Translations under genes and position numbers: made by a program
NCBI RefSeq assembly: GCF_016862375.1
Contig: NZ_BOMV01000023.1
Span: 54,724 to 118,723 of the forward strand
DNA length: 64,000 bases
Reading direction: 5' to 3'
Source of the DNA: Paractinoplanes rishiriensis
GTDB lineage: Bacteria > Actinomycetota > Actinomycetes > Mycobacteriales > Micromonosporaceae
Notes under the pieces: generated by a model
Seen by the model: the letters and a program-made list of their open reading frames with translations, nothing else
Databases searched by the model: none
What the model was told of the DNA's origin: nothing
In this document: one piece after another, positions 42,460 through 51,723 of the stretch
Layout: each line of letters opens with the position of its first letter
Position numbering within the stretch: the stretch's first letter is position 1

Positions 42460-42717
42460 TCAGGCGTAGGCGTCCAGGGCGACACCGCGCCGCACGCCCT
42501 TGCGAGGCTGGTCGGCCGGCTTCGGCGCCGGCTGCTCCGCGGCCGCGGGGGCCGCGGGGGCCTCCGACTTCATGATCGCCTTCGGCTCGGCGTCCGGGGC
42601 GGCGCCGCCCGCCTCGGGCTGCACGGCCGCGTCGGCCATGGCCTTGAACGTCGAGCGGGCGGTGTCGAGAGCGTTGGAAGCGAGACCGGCGTATCCGCGG
42701 AGCGAGGTGAGCGACAT
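42460..42717 (-). CDS. Small Ala/Pro-rich protein of unknown function
   Basis: An 85-residue protein, ATG 42717. The N-terminal third (SLTSLRGYAGLASNALDTAR) could form an amphipathic helix; the rest is low-complexity Ala/Pro/Glu/Lys with a basic end (RKGVRRG). Not recognised. It lies on the same strand and downstream of the lipid kinase and tat genes. Codon-position GC looks gene-like, but the low complexity makes this a modest call. Confidence 0.5.
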   Translation of the reverse strand: MSLTSLRGYAGLASNALDTARSTFKAMADAAVQPEAGGAAPDAEPKAIMKSEAPAAPAAAEQPAPKPADQPRKGVRRGVALDAYA

Positions 42718-42758
42718 GCCAACCTGTTCGGCCGCCGGTGGCAGAACTGACCGCCAAG

Positions 42759-43658
42759 CTAGCGCAGCAACCGGATCGCTCCCGGGCGAACCGTCACCTC
42801 GAGCGGCAGCGGGCCGAGGCGCTCGCCGTCCGCGTAGCCGATGATGCCGTCGGCGTGCAGGCGCACCTGGCGGCAGCGGAACGTCCGCACCCGCGGGTCG
42901 GTCACGTGGGTGCCGTGGCGCAGCCGCGGTTTGAGGCGGGCCACCGTGACCCGGCTCAGCGGCGCCGCCGTCACCACGTCCAGCAGGCCGTCCGCCGGGT
43001 CGGACGCGGGCACGATGCGCATGCCGCCGCCGTAGCTGGCGCAGTTGCCGACCGCCACCAGCGTGCCCTCGAAGCCGTGGTGCACGCCGTCGATCTCCAG
43101 GGCGTAGATCCGCGGGCGGAGCCTGGTCAGCTCGAGCAGGATGGCCAGGTCGTAGCGTCGCGGGCCGCGCGGCCAGCGCATCCGGTTGGCGCGTTCGTTG
43201 ACAATCGCGTCGAAACCGGCCGCCAGCACCGCACCGAACCAGCGGCCCTCCCCGTCCGTGCCGACGCTGTGCGCCAGGTCCACCCGGTGTTCGCGTCCCT
43301 CGGCGAGGGCCGCTCTGATCGCGTCGGCGGCGGCTAAAGGCTCATCCGGTACGCCGGTGCACCGCGCGAAGTCATTGCCGGTGCCGGCCGGGATCACGCC
43401 GAACCCGACGGCCCGGTCCGCGGCCGCCTGGAGCGCCTGGTGCACGGTGCCGTCGCCGCCGACCGCGACCAGCGCCACCGCCCCGCCGGCCACCGCCCGG
43501 TGGCAGGCCTTCTCGGCCTCCTCGGAGTTCGACGCGGTCAGCAGCTGCACCGCGTGCCCGGCCGCACCGAGCCGCTGCAACACCCCCGGCAGCAGACCGC
43601 GGTGCCGGCCGCGCCCCGCCGAGGGGTTGGCCAGCACCGCGATGTCGCCGCTCGTCAC
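42759..43658 (-). CDS. Diacylglycerol/lipid kinase family protein
   Basis: A 299-residue protein of the DagK/YegS family, GTG 43658. Conserved features: LANPSAGRGR at the start, VAVGGDGTVHQAL with the nucleotide-binding GGDGT, IPAGTGNDFAR, and the C-terminal IGYADGERLG whose Asp/Glu are catalytic in the family. It transfers phosphate from ATP to a lipid such as diacylglycerol at the inner face of the membrane. It follows tatC by 12 bp on the same strand, an arrangement common in actinobacteria. Confidence 0.92.
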   Translation of the reverse strand: MTSGDIAVLANPSAGRGRHRGLLPGVLQRLGAAGHAVQLLTASNSEEAEKACHRAVAGGAVALVAVGGDGTVHQALQAAADRAVGFGVIPAGTGNDFARCTGVPDEPLAAADAIRAALAEGREHRVDLAHSVGTDGEGRWFGAVLAAGFDAIVNERANRMRWPRGPRRYDLAILLELTRLRPRIYALEIDGVHHGFEGTLVAVGNCASYGGGMRIVPASDPADGLLDVVTAAPLSRVTVARLKPRLRHGTHVTDPRVRTFRCRQVRLHADGIIGYADGERLGPLPLEVTVRPGAIRLLR

Positions 43659-43670
43659 AGCGGCACCGTA

Positions 43671-44636
43671 CTACGAGATGTCGTCGTACCGGCCGTCCAA
43701 CGGCCGCGGACGGGCGACCGGGGCGGGCGCGTCGATGACGCTCGGCGCCTCGACGTGCTCGGCCGCGCCGACCGGTTGCCGGTCGTCCTCCAGGGGCGAG
43801 ATCTGGTCGTCGTCGAGGCCGGCGTAGATCTCCTTGCCGCGGCCCTTGCGCTTGTCGTTGAGCGCCGCCACACCGCACGCGATGAGGTAGAGCACCACCA
43901 GGCACAAGGCCAGCAACGTCATGCCGAACGGGCCGGGGTCGGGGGTGGCGACCGCGGCGAACCCGAACGACAGGAACACCACCACCCGCCACCAGCTGAG
44001 CAGCCTTTTCGCGGTGGCCACCCCGGTGAAGTTGAGCATCAGCAGGATCAGCGGGAACTCGAACGCCACCCCGAACAGCAACAACATGCTGGTCACGAAG
44101 CCGGTGTACGCCCCGACCTCAAGCTGGGTGGCCTCGCCGAGGACACCGGCCTCCATGATGAACGCCAGGCTGTGCCCGACCACCAGGTAGGCCAGCACGG
44201 CACCGCCGACGAACAGCGGCGTCGCGATGGCGACGAAGACGTACGCCCATTTGCGCTCGTGCCGGTGCAGTCCGGGGGCGATGAAGGCCCACAGCTGGTA
44301 GAGCCAGACCGGGGCACCGACGACCACGCCCACCCACAGCGCGATCTTGAGTCGGATGAGCAACACGTCGACTGGCCCGAGGACGACCCAGTCGCAGTAC
44401 TCGGTGCCGTCGGCACGCACCGAGATCGACGAGGGCAGCGAGCAGTAGGGCTTGCCCAGCAGGTCGAAGACCCACTGGGAGATGATGAAACCGACAATCA
44501 GCCCGGCGACCAGGCCGAGCGACGCGATGAACAACCGGTTGCGCAGCTCGCGGACGTGGTCGATCAGCGTCATGGAGCCGTCGGCGGCCTGTTGGAACTT
44601 AGTGGGCCGCCCCTTGCGGCGAAGGGTCAGCGCCAT
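43671..44636 (-). CDS. tatC: Twin-arginine translocase subunit TatC
   Basis: A 321-residue membrane protein with six helices; it recognises twin-Arg signal peptides and forms the core of the Tat receptor. Family segments: MTLIDHVRELRNRLFIAS, VWLYQLWAFIAPGLHRHERK, and FEFPLILLML. The extra acidic/Pro-rich C-terminal tail of about 60 residues is typical of actinobacterial forms. It follows tatA by 6 bp. Confidence 0.97.
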   Translation of the reverse strand: MALTLRRKGRPTKFQQAADGSMTLIDHVRELRNRLFIASLGLVAGLIVGFIISQWVFDLLGKPYCSLPSSISVRADGTEYCDWVVLGPVDVLLIRLKIALWVGVVVGAPVWLYQLWAFIAPGLHRHERKWAYVFVAIATPLFVGGAVLAYLVVGHSLAFIMEAGVLGEATQLEVGAYTGFVTSMLLLFGVAFEFPLILLMLNFTGVATAKRLLSWWRVVVFLSFGFAAVATPDPGPFGMTLLALCLVVLYLIACGVAALNDKRKGRGKEIYAGLDDDQISPLEDDRQPVGAAEHVEAPSVIDAPAPVARPRPLDGRYDDIS

Positions 44637-44642
44637 GACCGA

Positions 44643-44990
44643 TCAGCGGTCGTGGGTGCGCTGCACCGGGTCGACGTACGGCTGCGGCTGCGGCTGCTGG
44701 TATTGCGGCTGCGGCTGGGCGGCCGGCTGCTGGTAGCCCGGGGGCGGAGGCGGCGGCGCCTGCTGGCCCTGCTGGTGCAGCACCTCGCCCTGGATGGGCT
44801 GGCGGCTGTGCTGGGGCTCGGCCTTTTCCGCGACGTCGTTGTTCTCGTCGATGAGGCCCTTGGTCTCGGCCTTGATGATGCGCAGCGACCGGCCCAGGGA
44901 CCGGGCCGCGTCCGGAAGTCGCTTCGCGCCGAACAGCAGCACGAGGACGACCACGAAGATGGCTATGTGCCAGGGCTTGAGGGCACCCAT
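44643..44990 (-). CDS. tatA: Sec-independent translocase protein TatA
   Basis: A 115-residue protein: one N-terminal membrane helix ([20 protein letters not shown]), the conserved Phe-Gly hinge, an amphipathic helix ([20 protein letters not shown]), and a long Gln/Pro-rich cytoplasmic tail ([11 protein letters not shown] and [13 protein letters not shown]). TatA oligomers form the pore or membrane-thinning patch in twin-Arg export. First gene of the tatA-tatC-lipid kinase run. Confidence 0.96.
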   Translation of the reverse strand: MGALKPWHIAIFVVVLVLLFGAKRLPDAARSLGRSLRIIKAETKGLIDENNDVAEKAEPQHSRQPIQGEVLHQQGQQAPPPPPPGYQQPAAQPQPQYQQPQPQPYVDPVQRTHDR

Positions 44991-45124
44991 GGGGAACTCC
45001 AGTCGGTCGGATCAGTTGTGCGGGGTCCATCGTACGTGTCAATTCTTGGGAATCGGCCCGGCGGGACCCCACCGGTTTCTCTCGATCCCGCGAAGCTACC
45101 TCGCGTCCGCAAGGCCGGTAAAGG

Positions 45125-45364
45125 CTACCTACGTTCCGATCTAGCGGCTATTGCGGCGATTTTTCCCTCGAGTTCAGCCACGGTTTGCTCGAGAACGACG
45201 GCCTTCTCCTGAAGTTTCATCGCCTCGGTCTGCCGGCGTTGCAGCTTGAGCACGGCCCGGTGCAGCGCGCCCAGCCGGCCGGCGAGCGGCGCGGCCGCCG
45301 CCACCAGAATGATCAGAGCGACCACGACCACGGCGATCCAGACCCAGAGCAGCACGGCGCCCAC
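45125..45364 (-). CDS. Small membrane protein with coiled coil, downstream of pafC
   Basis: A 79-residue protein, GTG 45364. One membrane helix (VWIAVVVVALIILVAAAAPL), then a probable coiled coil (LQEKAVVLEQTVAELEGKIA). Not recognised, though a short protein of this type often lies between pafC and tatA in actinobacteria. Its start is 1 bp after the pafC stop region, so it is in the pafB-pafC operon. Confidence 0.7.
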   Translation of the reverse strand: MGAVLLWVWIAVVVVALIILVAAAAPLAGRLGALHRAVLKLQRRQTEAMKLQEKAVVLEQTVAELEGKIAAIAARSERR

Positions 45365-45365
45365 C

Positions 45366-46322
45366 CTACCGGCCCGGCGCGCTGTACCTGTCGAGCGCCG
45401 CCGTGGCCTGCGCCCGGATCCGCTCCAGCAGTTCCGGCGGGCCGACCACGGTCACGTCCGGCCGGCCGAGCAGCAGCCGTTGCGCCCAGCCCAGGTCGGT
45501 GACCCGCATGGTCACCACCCACTCGTCGCCGTCCCGGCGGATGTCCTCGACCGGGTAGTACTCGGCGATCCACCGGCTGCCCCGGCCCACCCGCACGGTC
45601 ACCAGCGGCAGGTCGGGCGTGGGGTGGAAGACGCCGGTGCTGACGTCGTGCGGCACCGCCTCGTCCGGCGGCGCGGCCGGCTCGTCCAGCTCGGTGAAGG
45701 CGTCGATCCGGTCGACCCGGAACATCCGGGTGGCCTCGGCCCGCCGGCACCAGGCCTCCAGGTAGGCCCGGCCCTCGACCATGAGCACCCGCATCGGGTC
45801 GACGACCCGCTCGGTGGTCTCGTCCCGGGCCGCCGTGTAGTACGTGATCCGCAGCGCGTGGCGCCCCTCGACCGCGGCCCGGATCCGGTCCAGCCGCTCG
45901 GCGTTGGCCGGCAGCTTCACCGCGACCGGCGCGTCGGCCAGGTCGCCGGCCGCATTCTCGATCTTGGCGAGGGCCCGCTCGATCACGTCCCGGGTGCCGG
46001 TGCCGGGCGTCTCGGCCAGCATCCGCAGCGCCACCACCAGGGCGAGCGCCTCGTCCGGGGTGAGCCGCAGCGGCCGGTCGATGCCCGCGTCGTGGCTGAT
46101 CGTCACCCGGTCGCCGTCGAGCGCCATGTCGATCAGGTCGCCCGGTCCGTACCCGGGCAGCCCGCACACCCAGAGCAGCTCCAGGTCCTCGCGCAGCTGG
46201 CGCTCGGTCACGCCCTGGTCGGCGGCCGCCTCGGCGACCAGAATGCCGGGCCGCGCCAGCAGGTACGGCACGAGGTTGAGCAGCCGCCCGAGGCGATCCA
46301 CGGAGGGCTTGGGTGCGGTCAC
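45366..46322 (-). CDS. pafC: WYL-domain transcriptional regulator PafC
   Basis: A 318-residue protein: N-terminal winged-helix (VDRLGRLLNLVPYLLARPG), a WYL domain in the middle (EGRHALRITYYTAARDETTERVVDP, YLEAWCRRAEATRMFRVDRI) and the WCX extension. PafB and PafC act as a heterodimer that activates RecA/LexA-independent DNA-damage genes in mycobacteria. GTG 46322 gives the family start; it overlaps the TGA of the second minigene (GTGA). Longer frames through the repeat region are not family-like. Confidence 0.92.
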   Translation of the reverse strand: MTAPKPSVDRLGRLLNLVPYLLARPGILVAEAAADQGVTERQLREDLELLWVCGLPGYGPGDLIDMALDGDRVTISHDAGIDRPLRLTPDEALALVVALRMLAETPGTGTRDVIERALAKIENAAGDLADAPVAVKLPANAERLDRIRAAVEGRHALRITYYTAARDETTERVVDPMRVLMVEGRAYLEAWCRRAEATRMFRVDRIDAFTELDEPAAPPDEAVPHDVSTGVFHPTPDLPLVTVRVGRGSRWIAEYYPVEDIRRDGDEWVVTMRVTDLGWAQRLLLGRPDVTVVGPPELLERIRAQATAALDRYSAPGR

Positions 46323-46390
46323 GCTGAGCCTCCTCGGGCATGCCCTCCTGGCCCTATGCCCGCTCCGCTCGCGCCGGTGCAGTCGGTCAT
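46319..46390 (-). CDS. Tandem 23-codon minigene, copy 2 (next to pafC)
   Basis: ATG 46390 to TGA 46319: 23 residues starting MTDCTGASG and ending ARGGSA. Its ATG overlaps the stop of copy 1 (ATGA), and its stop overlaps the pafC start (GTGA). A GAGGAG at the 3' end of the repeat unit serves as ribosome binding site for the next frame. It may be a real leader peptide or a coupling device; no translation evidence. Confidence 0.5.
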   Translation of the reverse strand: MTDCTGASGAGIGPGGHARGGSA

Positions 46391-46458
46391 GCTGAATCTC
46401 CTCGGGCATGCCCTCCTGGCCCTATGCCCGCTCCGCTCGCGCCGGTGCAGTCGGTCAT
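46323..46458. repeat. Two tandem 68 bp direct repeats between pafB and pafC
   Basis: Units 46323-46390 and 46391-46458 differ at only two adjacent bases (GC against AT at 46328-46329/46396-46397). Each unit holds one complete 23-codon frame plus a GAGGAG site. A period of 68 bp equals a 72 bp frame minus a 4 bp overlap, so duplication preserves ATGA coupling exactly. Confidence 0.95.
46387..46458 (-). CDS. Tandem 23-codon minigene, copy 1 (next to pafB)
   Basis: ATG 46458 to TGA 46387: 23 residues starting MTDCTGASG and ending ARGDSA, one residue different from copy 2. Its ATG overlaps the pafB stop (ATGA). The peptide is Gly-rich with one Cys and resembles no known family. Together the frames bridge pafB and pafC without a single untranslated base. 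Confidence 0.5.
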   Translation of the reverse strand: MTDCTGASGAGIGPGGHARGDSA

Positions 46459-47441
46459 GCTGCCACCACCCCGTCGTGGCGGGCCATGACCTCCTTGAGC
46501 TGCTGGATGACCGCCTCGCGGACCTCCGGCGGGCCGTCCGCGCGCACGTCCGGCCCGTACCCGACGATCGCGCCGGCCAGCTGCTCCGCGTCCGCGTACG
46601 GGATCACCAGTTTGTCGCCGTCCGGACCCGGCAGCGTCTCGGACGCCCAGCGGCGCAGCCCCGCGGCCCGGCCGGGCCGGACCGTCACGGTGGCCCGCCC
46701 GGTGCGCGGCACCGGGCCGTCGAAGCCGGCCACGTGGCTGATCAGGTCGACCTTGGCGGGCGGCACGAACGCGTCGGGCCGGCCCACCGGGCGCACGCTG
46801 CCGACGATGCGGGACAGCCGGAAGCAGCGGGTGGCGTCCCGGTCGCGGTCGTGACCCACCACATACCACCGGCCGCGCCAGCACACCACGCCCCACGGTT
46901 CGAGCCGGCGGATGGCGGGCTCGTCGACCTCGGGCACCCGGTAGCTGAACGTGACCGCGCGCCGGTCGCGGGCGGCCGTGGTGAGCGGCGCGAACGCCGG
47001 GTCGACGGTGACCACCGGCTCCACCCCGAGGGTCGCCTGCGGGTCCACCTCGACGCCGGCCGCACGCAGCTTGGCCAGGCCGGACGACGCGGCCGCGGCC
47101 AGGCCGGCGTGCTGCCAGAGACGGGCCGCGATGCCGACCGCGGCGGCCTCGTCCGGCTCCAGGATGATGTCCGGCAGTGCGTACTCTCGGTGCGCGATGC
47201 GGTAGCCCGGCTCGTTGTCGAAGACGCTCGCGGTACCGGTCTCGAGGGGCACGCCCAGCTCGCGCAACTCGGCCTTGTCGCGTTCGAACTTGCGCTGGAA
47301 CGCCTCGTGGTCGCGCGGGTCCTCGGGGTCGTGCTCGTAACCGGGCACGGTCGCGGCGATCTGCGCGGCGGTCAGGAACCGTCGCGTGGACAGCAGGCAG
47401 ATCACCAGATTGACCAGGCGTTCGGTGCGGGTCCGCGACAC
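46455..47441 (-). CDS. pafB: WYL-domain transcriptional regulator PafB
   Basis: A 328-residue partner of PafC. From GTG 47441 it reads VSRTRTERLVNLVICLLSTR, the family start; earlier frame up to 47534 is not conserved-looking. It has a winged helix (FLTAAQIAATVPGYEH) and a WYL domain (RRAVTFSYRVPEVDEPAIRRLEPWG, WYVVGHDRDRDATRCFRLSRI). In mycobacteria PafBC senses single-stranded DNA to induce repair genes. First gene of the pafB-minigenes-pafC-small protein operon; it diverges from the DUF3866 gene. Confidence 0.92.
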   Translation of the reverse strand: MSRTRTERLVNLVICLLSTRRFLTAAQIAATVPGYEHDPEDPRDHEAFQRKFERDKAELRELGVPLETGTASVFDNEPGYRIAHREYALPDIILEPDEAAAVGIAARLWQHAGLAAAASSGLAKLRAAGVEVDPQATLGVEPVVTVDPAFAPLTTAARDRRAVTFSYRVPEVDEPAIRRLEPWGVVCWRGRWYVVGHDRDRDATRCFRLSRIVGSVRPVGRPDAFVPPAKVDLISHVAGFDGPVPRTGRATVTVRPGRAAGLRRWASETLPGPDGDKLVIPYADAEQLAGAIVGYGPDVRADGPPEVREAVIQQLKEVMARHDGVVAA

Positions 47442-47566
47442 AGCAGGCAACGCTAGCAGCCGATCGGGCCGGACGGTTATTCGTGACCGGCCGGGGGACG
47501 ACACCCGACACCCGGGCCCGCCGGGCGCCACCACCCCGGCGGCGGCGTCGAGTAACCTCGCCGCTC

Positions 47567-48667
47567 ATGGTGCGGTGGCGGTCCGGGACGGTGCTGGCGG
47601 TTCGGCGACGGTGGCACGGGGCGGCCGAGGTGGAGGTCCGCACCGGCGACGGCGACCTGCGTGCGCTCGCCTACCCGGCGCTGGTCGGCGACCCTGAACC
47701 GGGCGACCGGGTGCTGCTCAACGTGGGCGCCCTCGTGATGGGCCTCGGCACCGGCGGATACGCGCTGGTGGTGGCGCTGCCCGACCGGCTGCCCGCGGAC
47801 CCGCTGGCGGACGGCACCACCCGCGACGCCGGCCACCTGGTCAAGGCCCGCTACACCCCGCTGCAGGCGATCCGGCTGGGCGTCGACGAGGAGGCCTCGC
47901 CGCACCGCGCGGTGCTGGAGTCGGCCACCTCGCTGGACGGCATGCCGGTGGTCACCGCCGACCTGCACTCGGCGTTGCCGGCGATCCTGGCCGGGGTCCG
48001 CGCCGACCGGCCGGACTGCCGGGTGGCGTACGTGATGACCGACGGTGGCGCGCTGCCGGCCTGGTTCTCCCGCACGCTCGACGGGCTCCGCGGTCACCTG
48101 GCCGGCACGATCACCACCGGTCAGGCGTTCGGCGGCGACCTGGAGGCGAGCACCGTGCACACCGGGCTGCTGGCCGCCCGGCACGTGCTCGGTGCGGACG
48201 TGACCGTGGTGGCGCAGGGGCCTGGCAACCTGGGCACCGGCACCACCTGGGGGTTCTCCGGGGTGGCCCTGGGCGAGGCGGTCAACGCGATCGGCACGCT
48301 GGGCGGGCGGCCGGTCGGGTCGCTGCGCATCTCGGACGGGGACGGCCGGCCCCGGCACCGCGGCGTCTCCCATCACAGCCTCACCGCGTACGGGAGAGTG
48401 GCCCTGCTCCGCGCGGACCTGCCGGTGCCGGACGGCCTCGAGCCGCACCTGGCTCGCGAGATCGACGCGGCGCTCGCGCCGCTGGCCGAGCGGCACCATC
48501 TGGTGCGGGTGCCGACCGGCGGCCTGGACCGGGCGCTGCGCGAGAGCCCGGTCGGCCTGTCCACCATGGGGCGCGGGCTCGACCAGGACCACGCCTACTT
48601 CCTGGCCGCCGCGGCCGCCGGACGGCACGCGGCCGCGCTGCTCAGCCCAGCTTGCGCACCAGGGTGA
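47567..48667 (+). CDS. DUF3866 family protein
   Basis: A 366-residue soluble protein, ATG 47567. It matches the actinobacterial DUF3866 family: an N-terminal beta domain (VLAVRRRWHGAAEVEV, PGDRVLLNVGAL) and a long alpha/beta part with VAYVMTDGGALPAWFSRTL, GQAFGGDLEAST and VAQGPGNLGTGTTWGFSGVA, which resembles nucleotide- or coenzyme-binding loops. No activity is known. It is conserved next to pafBC in many actinobacteria. Its last 26 bp overlap the convergent methyltransferase gene. Confidence 0.82.
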   Translation: MVRWRSGTVLAVRRRWHGAAEVEVRTGDGDLRALAYPALVGDPEPGDRVLLNVGALVMGLGTGGYALVVALPDRLPADPLADGTTRDAGHLVKARYTPLQAIRLGVDEEASPHRAVLESATSLDGMPVVTADLHSALPAILAGVRADRPDCRVAYVMTDGGALPAWFSRTLDGLRGHLAGTITTGQAFGGDLEASTVHTGLLAARHVLGADVTVVAQGPGNLGTGTTWGFSGVALGEAVNAIGTLGGRPVGSLRISDGDGRPRHRGVSHHSLTAYGRVALLRADLPVPDGLEPHLAREIDAALAPLAERHHLVRVPTGGLDRALRESPVGLSTMGRGLDQDHAYFLAAAAAGRHAAALLSPACAPG

Positions 48668-49295
48668 CGCCGTCGCGCACCGGCAGCATCACCGACTCGA
48701 CCCGGGCGTCGGCCACGATCGCGGCGTTGAGCCGGCTGACCACCACGTCGGAGTCGCGGACGGGGTTGAGCACGTTGCCGTCGCGCAGCACGTTGTCGAG
48801 GACCAGCAGGCCCCCGGGGCGCAGTCGCGGTACCAGCTCGGCGTAGTACTCCGGGTATTCGCTCTTGTCGGCGTCCAGGAAAGCGAAGTCGATCTCCGAC
48901 TCGGCGGGCAGCTGCCGCAGCGAGTCGACGGCGGGGCCGAGCCGCAGCTCGATCAGCTCGTCGACCGCGGCCCGCGCCCAGTACCTGCGGGCCACCGCGG
49001 TGTATTCCTCGGACACGTCCAGGGCCAGCAGCCGGCCGTCCTTGGGCAGTCCGCGGGCGATGCAGATGGACGAGTATCCGGTGAACACGCCGACCTCGAC
49101 CGCGTACGACGCCCCGGTGAGCCGGACCAGCATGGTGAGCAGCTGGCCCTCGTCGTGCGTGATCTGCATCCCGGCCGCCTGCGGGAAGACCGCCACGGTT
49201 TCCGCCGCCAGGTCGCGCAGGAGGTCGTCGGCGGGCGAGCTGTGCGCCAGCACGTAGTCGTTGATCTCGGGACGAACGATGTCTGCCATGCGCAT
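48642..49295 (-). CDS. SAM-dependent O-methyltransferase (catechol/caffeoyl-CoA type)
   Basis: A 217-residue methyltransferase. Motifs: VEVGVFTGYSS (SAM binding), LLALDVSEEY (acidic residue for ribose), FAFLDADKSEYPEYY (metal-binding Asp and active-site Lys) and LLVLDNVLRDGNV (second metal-binding Asp-Asn). This is the class I, Mg-dependent O-methyltransferase family 3. Substrate unknown. ATG 49295 or 49289 may start it. It follows pafA by 7 bp on the same strand, probably in one operon. Confidence 0.9.
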   Translation of the reverse strand: MRMADIVRPEINDYVLAHSSPADDLLRDLAAETVAVFPQAAGMQITHDEGQLLTMLVRLTGASYAVEVGVFTGYSSICIARGLPKDGRLLALDVSEEYTAVARRYWARAAVDELIELRLGPAVDSLRQLPAESEIDFAFLDADKSEYPEYYAELVPRLRPGGLLVLDNVLRDGNVLNPVRDSDVVVSRLNAAIVADARVESVMLPVRDGVTLVRKLG

Positions 49296-49302
49296 TACGG
49301 TT

Positions 49303-50661
49303 TCACATGCTCGCGATCAGCCGCTCCACGCGCTCGTCGTACGCTCGGAACGGGTCCTTGCACAGCACCGTGCGCTGGGCCTGGTCGTTGAGCTTGAGAT
49401 GCACCCAGTCGACGGTGAAGTCACGCCGTTTCTCCTGCGCGTGCTTGATGAACTCGCCGCGCAGCCGGGCCCGGGTGGTCTGCGGCGGCGTCTCCTTGCA
49501 CTCGAAGATCTCCAGGTCGTTGGTGATCCGGTCGACCTGCTTGCGACGCTCCATCAGCGCGTACAGGCCGCGGCCCCGGCGGACGTCGTGGTAGGCCAGA
49601 TCGAGCTGGGCGATCCGCGGGTGGCTCATCGGGATCTCGTGCTTGGTCTGGTACCGCTCGATCAGCTTGTACTTCGAGACCCAGTCGATCTCGCGGGACA
49701 CCGGGTCGAGGTCACCGCTCTCGATCGCGTTGAGCACCCGGCCCCACAGCTCGACCACCCGCTTGGCGGTCTGGTCGCCGCCCCGCCGCTCGACGAACTC
49801 GGTGGCCTTGGCCAGGTATTCCTGCTGGATCTCGAGGGCGCTGACCTCTTTGTTGTTGGCCAGGCGGATCTTGCGGCGGCCGGTGACGTCGTGGCTGACC
49901 TCGCGGATCGCCCGGATCGGGTTTTCCAGCGTGAGGTCGCGCATCACCACGCCCGCCTCGATCATGCGGAGCACGATGTCGGCGCTGCCCACCTTGAGCA
50001 GGGTGGTGACCTCGTTCATGTTCGAGTCGCCGACGATCACGTGCAGCCGGCGATAACGCTCGGCGTCCGCGTGCGGCTCGTCCCGGGTGTTGATGATCGG
50101 CCGGGACCGGGTGGTGGCGCTGGAGACGCCCTCCCAGATGTGCTCGGCGCGCTGGGACAGGCAGAACACCGCACCGCGGGGGGTCTGCAGCACCTTGCCG
50201 GCGCCGCAGATCAACTGCCGGGTGACCAGGAACGGGATCAGGACGTCGGCGAGCCGGCCGAACTCACCGTGCCGCGAGACCAGGTAGTTCTCGTGGCAGC
50301 CGTACGAGTTGCCGGCCGAGTCGGTGTTGTTCTTGAAGAGGTAGATCTCGCCCGCGATCCCCTCGTCGTGCAGCCGTTTCTCGGCGTCGACCAGGAGACC
50401 CTCCAGGATCCGCTCGCCGGCCCGGTCGTGGGCGACCAGGTCGGTGACGGAGTCGCACTCGGGGGTCGCGTACTCAGGATGGGAACCGACGTCGAGGTAG
50501 AGACGGGCACCGTTGCGGAGGAAAACGTTGCTGCTGCGCCCCCAGGACACCACTCGGCGGAACAGGTAGCGGGCCACCTCGTCCGGCGACAGCCGCCGCT
50601 GCCCCCGATAAGTACACGTGACGCCGTACTCGGTCTCGAGGCCGAAAATTCGCCGTTCCAT
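49303..50661 (-). CDS. pafA: Pup-protein ligase PafA
   Basis: A 452-residue ligase related to glutamine synthetase; it uses ATP to join the C-terminal Glu of Pup to Lys residues of target proteins. The N-terminus is [15 protein letters not shown] with the catalytic/Mg-binding Glu residues; further family segments are [37 protein letters not shown] and [21 protein letters not shown]. Full family length, no gaps. The gene is separated from prcA by a divergent epimerase gene. Confidence 0.97.
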   Translation of the reverse strand: MERRIFGLETEYGVTCTYRGQRRLSPDEVARYLFRRVVSWGRSSNVFLRNGARLYLDVGSHPEYATPECDSVTDLVAHDRAGERILEGLLVDAEKRLHDEGIAGEIYLFKNNTDSAGNSYGCHENYLVSRHGEFGRLADVLIPFLVTRQLICGAGKVLQTPRGAVFCLSQRAEHIWEGVSSATTRSRPIINTRDEPHADAERYRRLHVIVGDSNMNEVTTLLKVGSADIVLRMIEAGVVMRDLTLENPIRAIREVSHDVTGRRKIRLANNKEVSALEIQQEYLAKATEFVERRGGDQTAKRVVELWGRVLNAIESGDLDPVSREIDWVSKYKLIERYQTKHEIPMSHPRIAQLDLAYHDVRRGRGLYALMERRKQVDRITNDLEIFECKETPPQTTRARLRGEFIKHAQEKRRDFTVDWVHLKLNDQAQRTVLCKDPFRAYDERVERLIASM

Positions 50662-50787
50662 GACGAAACACTAGCCTCATCGGGCATCCATTGGCAGTCA
50701 CCACTCGCGCATTCCCGGGTACTGACCGCAGTTGCTGATCACCGGATCGGGTCTGCGGCGCGAACTGGCAGATAAACTGCCGGTGCG

Positions 50788-51723
50788 ATGAACCTCTTGG
50801 TCACCGGTGGCGCCGGCTTCATCGGCTCACATTTCGTGCGAGCACTGCTCTCGAACCGGTTGCCGGGCCTCGAGGGCTCCTCGGTCACTGTCCTCGACCG
50901 GGTCGCAGAGCCGGAAAACCTGGCCGGCCTGGACGGCTTCCGGTACGTGTCCGCCGACATCGGCGACGCGCCGTCGGTCGGATCGGCCGTCTACGACCAG
51001 GACGTGATCGTGCACTTCGCGGCGGCCGAGCAGGCCGAGTCCGGCGACTTCGCGGCCACCAACATGATGGGCACCCAGGTGCTGCTGTGGGCCGCGCTGC
51101 GCCACCGGGTGCCGCGCTTCGTGCAGGTGTCCACGGCCGAGGTGTACGGGTCGATCGACGACGGCGCCTGGACCGAGAACGCGCCGGCCGCACCCATCAC
51201 GCCGTACGCGGCCAGCAAGGCGGGCGCCGACCAGATGGCCCTCACCTACCACGAGAGCCACGGCCTGCCGGTCATGGTGGTCCGGGCGACCGCCACCTAC
51301 GGCAGTCACCAGCACCCCTCGAACCCGGTCCCCCGCCTCATCACGAGCGCGCTGGACGACCGGCCGGTGGAGGTGCCGGACAACGGCCGGGTGCGCGACT
51401 GGCTGCACGTCGAGGACCACTGCCGGGCGCTGGGCCTGGTGGTGGCCGGTGGCCGGGCCGGCGAGATCTACCACGTCGGCGGCAGCCTCGAACTCGCCCA
51501 CCACGACCTCGCCGAACTGGTGCTCGACGAGTGCGGCACCGGCTGGAGCCGGGTGGTCGCGGTCGCCGAGGACGAGACCGGCGACGAGCGGCAGGTCCTC
51601 GACGACTTCAAGATCCGGCATGAGCTGGGCTGGCGCCCCCAGGTGGAGTTCACCAGCGGCCTGGCCGACACGGTCGACTGGTACCGCAAGAACTCCGGCT
51701 GGTGGCGCCCCCTGCTCGGCTAG
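50788..51723 (+). CDS. NAD-dependent epimerase/dehydratase (RmlB/SDR-extended type)
   Basis: A 311-residue extended short-chain dehydrogenase: NAD loop [13 protein letters not shown] at the N-terminus, [10 protein letters not shown], and the active-site [13 protein letters not shown]. It closely resembles dTDP-glucose 4,6-dehydratase (RmlB) and UDP-glucose epimerases. No other sugar genes adjoin. It is inserted, on the opposite strand, between prcA and pafA; its TAG stop overlaps the prcA TAG stop within the palindrome CTAG (51720-51723). Confidence 0.9.
   Translation: MNLLVTGGAGFIGSHFVRALLSNRLPGLEGSSVTVLDRVAEPENLAGLDGFRYVSADIGDAPSVGSAVYDQDVIVHFAAAEQAESGDFAATNMMGTQVLLWAALRHRVPRFVQVSTAEVYGSIDDGAWTENAPAAPITPYAASKAGADQMALTYHESHGLPVMVVRATATYGSHQHPSNPVPRLITSALDDRPVEVPDNGRVRDWLHVEDHCRALGLVVAGGRAGEIYHVGGSLELAHHDLAELVLDECGTGWSRVVAVAEDETGDERQVLDDFKIRHELGWRPQVEFTSGLADTVDWYRKNSGWWRPLLG

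Noticed and set aside
46323..46458. Possible assembly artefact in the pafB-pafC junction
   Set aside because: The copies differ by two bases and keep exact reading-frame coupling, so I treat them as real, though long-read confirmation would settle it.
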